The position numbers and the translations under genes were made by a program. A DNA stretch of 7,224 nucleotides from Candidatus Omnitrophota bacterium (GTDB lineage: Bacteria > Omnitrophota > Gorgyraeia > Pluralincolimonadales > Pluralincolimonadaceae), in assembly GCA_028715315.1 (NCBI GenBank), contig JAQUSA010000049.1, positions 1 through 7,224 on the forward strand. The letters run 5' to 3'. The notes under the pieces were generated by a model, which saw only the letters and a program-made list of their open reading frames with translations, did not search any database and was not told the origin of the DNA. Shown one piece after another: positions 1 through 6,251 of the stretch (the stretch's first letter is position 1; each line of letters begins with the position of its first letter).

Positions 1-741
1 AGCTTTCGGCCCCGCGGAGAGGAACGCGGTAATCGGCGTCGGGGCCCCCTGGTAAGCATCCGGGACCCACATATGGAACGGCACCAGCGCGCATTTGAAA
101 CTGAGCCCCGCGAAGACCAGCAATAGCGCCACAGCGGCGGCAAGCGAATTTGCCCCGGCGGTATTGAGCATGCCCGATATGACCGAGAGGTCCGTGGTCC
201 CGAAGATGCCGTAAATGAAGGATATGCCGTAGAGCATCACCCCGGTAGCGAGAGCCCCGAAGAGGAAATACTTCAGCGCCGCCTCGCTCGAGAACCGGTC
301 CCGCTTCAGGAAGGCCGTGAGCATATACGATATCAGCGATATCGCCTCAAGGGAGATATATATCATCATGAGGTTGTTCGAGGAGGCCGCGACCATCATC
401 GCAACAGCGGCGGCGAGCAGCAGGAAGTAGTATTCCCCCGCATCCTCGTCGGAGAAACCCTTATACCCGAGCGATATCAGTATCACGAGGCCGATGACCA
501 GCAGGGATATCTCCTTGAAGAATTCCGAGAACGTGTCATTCAACAGCATGTTCGAGAATAGCGGACCCGCGGCCTCATAGCTGTGCGGCATGCAGAAGAT
601 CGAAAGCAGTATGGCCGCCAGGCAGAATACCCCGAGCACTGCCTTCTTGCCGACGAAGAGCCCGGCTATCAGCACGAGGACGGCCGATCCCGCGAGTATC
701 AGTTCCGGCAGGAAGTATCTTATGCTTTCGGCAGCGCTCAA
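1..741 (-). CDS. nuoN: NuoN, proximal antiporter-like subunit of complex I (3' end outside window)
   Basis: Antiporter-like membrane subunit (ND2 homologue) next to NuoK. The first 247 residues are visible, of a family length near 480, and the frame is open at the left edge. Key residues follow E. coli numbering minus one: Glu132 (IYISLEAISLISYML), Lys157 (EAALKYFLFG), Lys216 (LSFKCALVPFHMWVPDAYQGAP) and Lys246 (SAGPKA), aligned with E133, K158, K217 and K247. No ATG or GTG lies near the expected N-terminus. The best start is TTG at 741, giving (M)SAAESIRYFLPELILAG. It forms a TTGA overlap with the nuoM stop and has GGAGGG 8 bases upstream. A rare start codon could lower its expression relative to nuoM, although coupling may compensate. 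Confidence 0.94.
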   Translation of the reverse strand, partial: MSAAESIRYFLPELILAGSAVLVLIAGLFVGKKAVLGVFCLAAILLSIFCMPHSYEAAGPLFSNMLLNDTFSEFFKEISLLVIGLVILISLGYKGFSDEDAGEYYFLLLAAAVAMMVAASSNNLMMIYISLEAISLISYMLTAFLKRDRFSSEAALKYFLFGALATGVMLYGISFIYGIFGTTDLSVISGMLNTAGANSLAAAVALLLVFAGLSFKCALVPFHMWVPDAYQGAPTPITAFLSAGPKA

Positions 742-2216
742 AGAAGCAACCCTCCGATTTGCCGTACGAGTTCGGTTATCGCCGGGGACTGGTAATTGAG
801 TATGATAAGCGGATATATGCCGATGGCCACGGTCACTACCATCAGCGGCACGAGGGTGAAGAGTTCGCGCTTATTGATATCCGCGATCCCGGCCCATGCG
901 GCGTTGAGCGGCCCTAGGAGTACCCTCTGTATCATATAAAGGAAGTATCCCGCGGTTATGACTATGCCGAGGACCGATATTATCGTGATGGTCCTGAACG
1001 CGGTGAAGCCTCCCATAAGCGACATGAACTCGCTGACAAAACCGCTCAGGCCCGGCAGGCCGAGGGAAGCGAGCGTAAAGACGACCAGTACGCCGGCATA
1101 TACGGGCATCTTTGCGCCGAGGCCGCCGAACTTATCGAGGTCCCTCGTGTGGGCGCGGTCATAGATGACACCGACGAGCAGGAACATGCCGCCGGTTATG
1201 ATGCCGTGGTTGAACATCTGCATCAGGGCCCCGTTGAAACCGGTAACGGTCATGCTCGCGAGCCCCAGCATGACGAATCCCATATGGCTGACCGAGGAAT
1301 ACGCGACCATCTTCTTGAAGTCCGTCTGCGCCATCGCGACAAAAGCGCCGTAGACGATGTTTATGAGGCCGAGTATTGCGAAGGGAAGCGCAAAATATAT
1401 CGCGGCATCCTTTAATATCGGAAAGCTTATCCTGAAGAACCCGTATCCGCCCATCTTAAGCAGGACGCCTGCAAGCAGCACGCTGATCGGAGTCGGGGCC
1501 TCAACGTGCGCGTCGGGCAACCACGTATGGAACGGGAAGACCGGGACCTTTATTGCGAACCCGAGATAGAACCCGACGAATACCATGATCTGGAAGCTCT
1601 TGGCGAAGGCGCTGCCGGCAGCCGCAAGTTCCAGCATGTTGAACGTGTGCGGCTGGGACGTGAAATAGAGCGCCAGTATAGAAAGCAGCATGGCTACCGA
1701 CCCCGCCAGCGTATATATGAAGAACTTGATAGCGGCGTATTCCCTGCGCGGGCCGCCCCATATGCCTATCAGGAAATACATCGGTACGAGGACGAGCTCC
1801 CAAAAGACATAGAAGAGGAAGAGGTCCAGCGACAGGAACGTACCGAGCATTCCCGTGTTGAGCAGCAGGTACAGGAAATAGTATTCCTTCTGGCGCTCCT
1901 TGATCCCGAACGAGCCGATGCACGCGAGGAATCCGAGCAGGGCCGTAAGGAAGACAAGGCCTATGCTTATTCCGTCCACCCCGAGGTGGTAGTTGATGTT
2001 GACCTGGGGTATCCATGAGAGCTTCTCGGAGAACTGCATCAGGGTGTTGTTATAGTCGAAGCCCGTCACCATGAATACCGTGAACAGCAGCGTTATCCCG
2101 GTCGCCGCCGTCGCGACGCCCTTGATAATGCCGGTCCTGCCCTTAGGTATGAACAGTATCAGCAGGCCCGCAAGCAGCGGCAGGAAGATTATCGAACTCA
2201 ACAAAGGGAAAGGCAT
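738..2216 (-). CDS. nuoM: NuoM, central antiporter-like proton-pumping subunit of complex I
   Basis: Membrane subunit of 492 aa (ND4 homologue), located between NuoL and NuoN. The pumping residues are all present: Glu140 (FWELVLVPMYFLIGIWGG), Lys223 (IKVPVFPFHTWLPDAHVEAP), Lys254 (LLKMGGYGFFR), His337 (FNHG) and Glu396 (FVSEFMSLMG). Apart from Glu140 (offset 4), these sit 11 positions before E. coli K234, K265, H348 and E407, which shows a gap-free core. The frame stays open upstream to an ATG at 2333, but that 39-residue extension is hydrophilic and lies inside nuoL. The start used is the ATG at 2216, because a perfect AGGAGGT lies 6 bases upstream and the family N-terminus (MPFPLLSSIIFLPLLAGL) begins there. 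The TGA stop overlaps the nuoN TTG by 4 bases. Confidence 0.98.
   Translation of the reverse strand: MPFPLLSSIIFLPLLAGLLILFIPKGRTGIIKGVATAATGITLLFTVFMVTGFDYNNTLMQFSEKLSWIPQVNINYHLGVDGISIGLVFLTALLGFLACIGSFGIKERQKEYYFLYLLLNTGMLGTFLSLDLFLFYVFWELVLVPMYFLIGIWGGPRREYAAIKFFIYTLAGSVAMLLSILALYFTSQPHTFNMLELAAAGSAFAKSFQIMVFVGFYLGFAIKVPVFPFHTWLPDAHVEAPTPISVLLAGVLLKMGGYGFFRISFPILKDAAIYFALPFAILGLINIVYGAFVAMAQTDFKKMVAYSSVSHMGFVMLGLASMTVTGFNGALMQMFNHGIITGGMFLLVGVIYDRAHTRDLDKFGGLGAKMPVYAGVLVVFTLASLGLPGLSGFVSEFMSLMGGFTAFRTITIISVLGIVITAGYFLYMIQRVLLGPLNAAWAGIADINKRELFTLVPLMVVTVAIGIYPLIILNYQSPAITELVRQIGGLLL
750..755 (-). promoter_or_regulatory. Shine-Dalgarno site supporting the TTG start of nuoN
   Basis: GGAGGG lies inside the last codons of nuoM, 8 bases upstream of the TTG at 741. 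It supports TTG as the true nuoN start, since no ATG or GTG is available in frame near the expected N-terminus. Confidence 0.75.
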
Positions 2217-4078
2217 CACCGACCTCCTATCAATTTTATAAATATCATTATCGCAAGCCCGAAGAACGCTATCAGTATGTAGTTCTGCACGAAACCCGTC
2301 TGGAACCGGCGCAATATCGCGGAACAGAGCCACGTGACGTTAGCCGTCATGTTCACTATCCCGTCGACGATATACAGGTCGAACCACGACTGCACCTTTC
2401 CTGCCGTTAAGGAGAGGTATGCGGCCATGTTCACGGCCCCGTCGACGACCTTCGAGTCGAACCCGGAGGCGATATCCGCGAGCCGCATGCACGGCCTTAT
2501 TATCAGCGCGCCGTATATCTCATCCACATAGTATTTATTGGATACAAGCTTATAAAGGAACGCGAATCTCGAGCGCAGCGATGCCGGGAGCAGCTTGTTA
2601 TCCAGGATATAGAATACGTATGCGGCCCCTATACCCGTAAGGGATATCGCGATCGAGACGCCCATCGTGAGGAACTCAAATTTCACCGGCCTGAAGAACC
2701 CCGCGAATGCGGCAAAGGCCGCGAGGATGCACAGCGGGACCGTCATGACGGCAGGTGACTCATGCGCGTGCAGTTCCGAGCGCGGCTTGCCGAACAATAC
2801 GACGAATATCAGGCGGAACATATAGAACGCCGTCAGCAAGCTTGTGAGCGCGGCAACGCCGAACAGGACCGGATGGCCCCCCTTGAGGATCTCGGAGAGG
2901 ATCTCGTCCTTCGACCAGAAGCCCGAGAACGGCGGCACGCCGGCTATCGCGAGGCCGCCTATTATGAACGTCCAGCCGGTCGCCTTCATCTTCCCGAGCA
3001 GGCCGCCCATCTTGAAAATGTCCTGCGTGTGGACCGCGTGTATGACGCTGCCGGCGCAGAGGAAGAGCAGGGCCTTGAAGAACGCGTGCGTCATAAGGTG
3101 GAACGTGCCGCCTTCGTAGCCGCCGACGCCCAGCGCGAGCATCATGAACCCGAGCTGGCTTATCGTGGAGTAAGCGAGTATCCTTTTAATATCGTTATTG
3201 ACGGTCGCGATGGTCGCGGCCATGAGCGCGGTTATCGCCCCTATATATGCGACCCAGATCAGCGACGTATGCTGGGTGAGGAAGAGCCCGTATGTGCGCG
3301 CTACGAGGTAAACGCCTGCGGCGACCATCGTTGCCGCGTGTATCAGGGCTGAAACCGGCGTCGGGCCTTCCATCGCGTCGGGCAGCCATACGTGCAGGGG
3401 GAACTGCGCCGATTTGCCGACCGCGCCGCAAAATATCAGCAGGGCGATCACGGTCAGCGTCGCGTCGTTTATCCCGAGGCCGGCGAGGTCCTTGAAGTAA
3501 AGGGTCTTAGTCGTGAAGAACAGTAACAGTATCCCTATCAAAAGGCCGGTATCGCCTATCCTCGTGGTTATAAAGGCCTTCATGCCGGCCCTGGCGGCGG
3601 CAGGCCGTTCGAACCAGAACGATATGAGCAGGTAGGAGCAGAGCCCCACGCCTTCCCAGAATATATAGAGCATCACGAAATTATCCGAGAGCAGAAGCCC
3701 GAGCATCGAGCCCATGAACAGGGACATATAAGCGAAGAACCTCGAATACCGCTTGTCGTCATGCATGTAGCCTATCGAATATACCTGTATGAGGGTGCCG
3801 ACTACGGTCACGACCAGCAGCATCATGCACGAGAGGGGGTCTATTATTACGCCGAAATCGAGGGCGAAGCCGTTGAACGAGATCCAGCGGCCTACGGTAT
3901 ATGAACCTTCTCCGCCGAAGGCGTTCCCTATATATGCCATGACAGCTATCGCGAGCGCGGCGACCGAAGCGCCTATGGACACGAGCGCGCTTGCCTTCTT
4001 GAGCCTGCGCCCGAAAAGGATATTTACCGCAAAGGCGGCAAAAGGGAACAGAGGTATAAGGTGCGCGAATTTTACCAT
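2216..4078 (-). CDS. nuoL: NuoL, distal antiporter-like proton-pumping subunit of complex I
   Basis: Largest membrane subunit (620 aa; ND5 homologue), at the distal end of the membrane arm. All key charged residues known from E. coli are present: Glu142 (FWEGVGLCSYLL), Asp176, Lys222 (GKSAQFPLHVWLPDAMEGPT), His247 (SALIHAAT), His327/His331/Lys335 (HLMTHAFFKALLFL) and Lys390-Asp391 (GFWSKDEIL). They correspond to E. coli E144, D178, K229, H254, H334/H338/K342 and K399-D400. The C-terminal part should form the long lateral helix and last TM helix. It contains a repeated segment, FDxxVVDGAVNMAA (540-553) and FDxxIVDGIVNMTA (566-579), before RRFQTGFVQNY. The ATG at 4078 matches the family start but has no clear Shine-Dalgarno site. 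The 7-base overlap with nuoK suggests reinitiation. The TGA shares one base with the nuoM ATG. Confidence 0.98.
   Translation of the reverse strand: MVKFAHLIPLFPFAAFAVNILFGRRLKKASALVSIGASVAALAIAVMAYIGNAFGGEGSYTVGRWISFNGFALDFGVIIDPLSCMMLLVVTVVGTLIQVYSIGYMHDDKRYSRFFAYMSLFMGSMLGLLLSDNFVMLYIFWEGVGLCSYLLISFWFERPAAARAGMKAFITTRIGDTGLLIGILLLFFTTKTLYFKDLAGLGINDATLTVIALLIFCGAVGKSAQFPLHVWLPDAMEGPTPVSALIHAATMVAAGVYLVARTYGLFLTQHTSLIWVAYIGAITALMAATIATVNNDIKRILAYSTISQLGFMMLALGVGGYEGGTFHLMTHAFFKALLFLCAGSVIHAVHTQDIFKMGGLLGKMKATGWTFIIGGLAIAGVPPFSGFWSKDEILSEILKGGHPVLFGVAALTSLLTAFYMFRLIFVVLFGKPRSELHAHESPAVMTVPLCILAAFAAFAGFFRPVKFEFLTMGVSIAISLTGIGAAYVFYILDNKLLPASLRSRFAFLYKLVSNKYYVDEIYGALIIRPCMRLADIASGFDSKVVDGAVNMAAYLSLTAGKVQSWFDLYIVDGIVNMTANVTWLCSAILRRFQTGFVQNYILIAFFGLAIMIFIKLIGGR
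2222..2228 (-). promoter_or_regulatory. Shine-Dalgarno site of nuoM
   Basis: A full AGGAGGT, with 6 bases between AGGAGG and the ATG at 2216, sits inside the last codons of nuoL. It decides the nuoM start against the in-frame upstream ATG at 2333. It is the strongest ribosome binding site in the window. Confidence 0.9.
2349..2463 (-). repeat. Imperfect tandem repeat inside the 3' part of nuoL (78-base period)
   Basis: Two copies, 2349-2385 and 2427-2463, lie 78 bases (26 codons) apart. They match at 29 of 37 positions when aligned by eye. Both contain ATGTTCAC, CCCGTCGACGA and GTCGAACC on the plus strand. They encode FDLYIVDGIVNM and FDSKVVDGAVNM in NuoL. The repeat keeps the reading frame, so it is a protein-level duplication within the C-terminal lateral-helix region and not a mobile or regulatory repeat. 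Confidence 0.8.
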
Positions 4079-4380
4079 TTCATTATGTTCATGTTTTCCG
4101 TGAATATAGTCTTCATGTTCCTGTAAACGGCTATCACCAGTACGAGCCCTATCACCGCGGAAGCTGCGGCTATCGCCATTACGAACAGGGCGAATACCTG
4201 TCCCAAGCCGTCCGGGCCCCCGAGGAATTTATTGAACGTTATAAGGTTTATATTTGCCGCGTTCAGTATCAGCTCTATGGACATCAGTATCCCTATCGCC
4301 GTCCTGCGCGTCAGCGCGCCGTAGAGCCCTATTGCGAAGAGGGCCGCCCCTAATATAAGGAAATGGCTTTGGGGTATCAT
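4072..4380 (-). CDS. nuoK: NuoK, small membrane subunit of complex I (ND4L/MrpC-like)
   Basis: Three-helix subunit (102 aa, usual length about 100) that links NuoJ to the antiporter-like subunits. It starts MIPQSHFLILGAALFAIGLYG, as most NuoK proteins do apart from minor changes. Glu36 in TM2 (MSIELILNAANINL) aligns exactly with E. coli Glu36. The second membrane glutamate, E. coli Glu72 in TM3, is not present: the segment reads AIAAASAVIGL and the aligned residue is Ser74. No other acidic residue lies in TM3 (about 61-86). The ATG at 4380 overlaps the nuoJ TAA by one base (TAATG), with a GGAAGGTG-like site at 4389-4396 upstream. The stop overlaps the nuoL start by 7 bases. The identity is secure despite the unusual residue. 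Confidence 0.97.
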   Translation of the reverse strand: MIPQSHFLILGAALFAIGLYGALTRRTAIGILMSIELILNAANINLITFNKFLGGPDGLGQVFALFVMAIAAASAVIGLVLVIAVYRNMKTIFTENMNIMKW

Positions 4381-4943
4381 TATTTTTTCACCTTCCCTAT
4401 CACTATCGCGCCGACGAGCGCCGCAAGCAATATAAGGGATATGAACTCGAAAGGCAGCGCATACGAGGACATGAGCGCCCGACCGATATCGTTCAGCCCG
4501 GGCCCGGCATGGGCCGCCGTACCGGAGGCCGGAATTTTCCAGGGGTTCCCCATGATTATGTAAATAAAGAAAGAAAGTATCGCCGCCGCCACAACGGCCG
4601 ATACGAGGGCCTGGCTGTTCGCCTGTCTTATAGAGCGGTCCTTTATATTGGACGTCAGCATTATCGCAAAGAGGAAGAGGGTGACTATCGCGCCGACATA
4701 TATTATGACCTGGACGACCGCGAGGAATTCCGCGTTCAGGAAGAGGTAGACCCCGGCGATGCAGAAGAGGCAGAGCGCAAGGGAGACCGCGCAGTGGAAA
4801 ATATTGCGCATGGCGACTACGCCGAACGCGAAGGCGCAGGCGAGCCCCGCCAGCACGTAGAACGACGCCTGCACGACGAAGTCCTGCGGAAGCCCGTAAT
4901 TATTTACGATGTCACTTAACTGTCGGATGAGCCCATTCATCAT
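4380..4943 (-). CDS. nuoJ: NuoJ, membrane subunit of complex I (ND6 homologue)
   Basis: Five-helix membrane subunit, 187 aa as called. It lies next to NuoH and NuoK, and its TM3 contains the pi-bulge that in known structures changes shape during turnover. Here TM3 reads VQVIIYVGAIVTLFLFAIML (77-96), with the conserved Tyr82-Val-Gly-Ala and Glu72 just before it. TM1 begins near residue 26 and the last helix, after LPFEF, ends at the C-terminus. The called start is the tandem ATGATG at 4943, which gives a 32-base overlap with nuoI and about 24 residues before TM1. An alternative GTG at 4874 (Val24) has an AGGA element 7 bases upstream and would leave a 37-base gap after nuoI; the protein would then be 164 aa. 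The start is therefore less certain than the gene. The TAA stop shares one base with the nuoK ATG. Confidence 0.95.
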   Translation of the reverse strand: MMNGLIRQLSDIVNNYGLPQDFVVQASFYVLAGLACAFAFGVVAMRNIFHCAVSLALCLFCIAGVYLFLNAEFLAVVQVIIYVGAIVTLFLFAIMLTSNIKDRSIRQANSQALVSAVVAAAILSFFIYIIMGNPWKIPASGTAAHAGPGLNDIGRALMSSYALPFEFISLILLAALVGAIVIGKVKK

Positions 4944-5310
4944 ATTTACCCGCGTTTAGTAGGTCTATGTGCAATTTGCCGTGTTCGTATACCGCGATCT
5001 CGTAGATCTTGCCCATATAGATAGCCTGGGTCGGGCAGACCTGTTCGCAGAGCCCGCAGAAACAGCAGAGCTCCATGTTATATTTGAAATGTTCGAAATC
5101 CTTCTTCTTGTCCGCGCCCTCCTTTACGGCGAGGTCGAGGCATAAAGTCGGGCATATCTTAACGCACTGGCCGCACTTGATGCACTTCTCCGCATGCAGG
5201 TCGACGAGCCCCCTGAACCTTTCCGTCATCGGCATCTTCTGCGTGGGGTATTGCAGGGTCACCGGCTTTACGAATAAGTTCTTAAGCGTCACGAACAGCG
5301 CTTTTATCAT
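4912..5310 (-). CDS. nuoI: NuoI, 2x[4Fe-4S] ferredoxin-like subunit of complex I
   Basis: Small iron-sulphur subunit (132 aa; TYKY/Nqo9 homologue) that carries clusters N6a and N6b and hands electrons on to NuoB. The two motifs are CIKCGQCVKICP (Cys 43, 46, 49, 53) and CCFCGLCEQVCP (Cys 82, 85, 88, 92). Cys57 and Cys83 are additional. Residues 1-35 form the usual amphipathic N-terminal segment that lies along the membrane subunits. The protein is short, ending about 40 residues after the last cysteine. The frame is open upstream to 5724, but that part lies entirely within nuoH and would give an unrelated Arg/Gly-rich leader. The ATG at 5310, inside a 4-base ATGA overlap with the nuoH stop, matches the family N-terminus. 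No convincing Shine-Dalgarno site precedes it, so coupling to nuoH translation is likely. Confidence 0.96.
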   Translation of the reverse strand: MIKALFVTLKNLFVKPVTLQYPTQKMPMTERFRGLVDLHAEKCIKCGQCVKICPTLCLDLAVKEGADKKKDFEHFKYNMELCCFCGLCEQVCPTQAIYMGKIYEIAVYEHGKLHIDLLNAGKYDEWAHPTVK

Positions 5311-6251
5311 CTCAGTAATACCCATCCCGCGACGGCAAGGTTTACGAACGCCAGCGGCGTGAGCACCTTCCACGCGAAACCCATAAGTTGGTCGACGCGC
5401 AGCCTCGGGAGCGTCCACCTGATCCACATCAACAGGGTCACGATGCCGTACGTCTTTATAAGGAACCATATGACCGGCGGCAGGAACGGCCCGCTCCACC
5501 CGCCGAGGAACAATACCGCCGCCAGGGCCGATATTATGAACATGTTGGTGTATTCGCCGAGGAAGAACATGGCGAACTTCATCCCGGAATATTCCGTGTG
5601 GAAACCCGCAACGAGCTCCGACTCCGCCTCGGGTATGTCGAACGGCGTCCTGTTGACCTCGGCGGTCCCGGCGATCAGGAATATGAGGAACGCGACCGCC
5701 ATATTCGGCTGGAAGACGAACCACATCCCCTTCTGCGCCTCGACTATCTTCTGCATCGACAGCGTGCCGGCGAACATGACTGCCGTCACCAGGGCCAGTA
5801 TAAGCGGTATCTCATAGCTGATTATCTGCGCGGCCGACCTCATCCCGCCCAGCAGCGAATATTTATTGTTCGAGCCCCATCCGGCCATGAATATGCCCAG
5901 CACGCATATAGAGGTGAGGGCCATTACATAGAGCGCGCCAATATTGAGGTCTCGCCCTACCAGCGCGAATACCATGACCGAGGGCACCACGGCGAAGAAC
6001 GGCGCGAACCACCAGGCGAGCATGTCCACCCCCGCGGGGGTTATGTTCTCCTTGAGCAAAAGCTTTATGACGTCCGCGACAGACTGCAGCGCGCCGTGCC
6101 AGCCGACTCGCATCGGGCCGTAGCGCGTCTGGATATGCGCCGAGACCTTCCGTTCCCACCATATGAGGAACATCGCCGATACGGCTATGAAGCCGAGTGC
6201 CGCGGCGCCTACGATGACCATTATTATGAATGTCAGGATAGGGATGATCAT
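5307..6251 (-). CDS. nuoH: NuoH, quinone-channel membrane subunit of complex I
   Basis: Integral membrane subunit (ND1 homologue, 314 aa, normal length) that docks the Q module and lines the quinone tunnel. About eight hydrophobic segments are visible. Family motifs in order are WWERK at 31-35, RYGPMRVGWHG at 43-53, then ADVIKLLLKEN (59-69), SYEIPL at 145-150 with the conserved Glu146, and AEVNRTPFDIPEAESELVAG at 197-216. That last stretch is the acidic loop that links quinone binding to the proton path. The HTEYSGMKFA segment follows directly. The ATG at 6251 is preceded by a purine-rich GGGGGAGA site (6259-6266) with GGAG 8 bases upstream of the start. It lies within the ATGA overlap with nuoD, so both Shine-Dalgarno initiation and coupling are possible. 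The stop overlaps the nuoI start by 4 bases. Confidence 0.98.
   Translation of the reverse strand: MIIPILTFIIMVIVGAAALGFIAVSAMFLIWWERKVSAHIQTRYGPMRVGWHGALQSVADVIKLLLKENITPAGVDMLAWWFAPFFAVVPSVMVFALVGRDLNIGALYVMALTSICVLGIFMAGWGSNNKYSLLGGMRSAAQIISYEIPLILALVTAVMFAGTLSMQKIVEAQKGMWFVFQPNMAVAFLIFLIAGTAEVNRTPFDIPEAESELVAGFHTEYSGMKFAMFFLGEYTNMFIISALAAVLFLGGWSGPFLPPVIWFLIKTYGIVTLLMWIRWTLPRLRVDQLMGFAWKVLTPLAFVNLAVAGWVLLR

Noticed and set aside
1501..2018. Open frames of about 170 codons on both strands inside nuoM
   Set aside because: Both lie within conserved NuoM coding sequence and have shadow-like Arg/Pro/His-rich composition, with no family signature.
2217..2333. Possible 39-residue N-terminal extension of NuoM
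   Set aside because: It lies inside nuoL in another frame and is hydrophilic. A perfect AGGAGGT site precedes the ATG at 2216.
2762..3352. Plus-strand open frame of 196 codons opposite nuoL
   Set aside because: It has the same Arg/Glu-rich shadow composition, lies antisense to the conserved core of NuoL, and has no recognisable family.
5311..5724. Possible N-terminal extension of NuoI by 138 residues
   Set aside because: It is an out-of-frame reading of nuoH, gives an Arg/Gly/His-rich leader unlike any NuoI, and the ATG at 5310 matches the family start.
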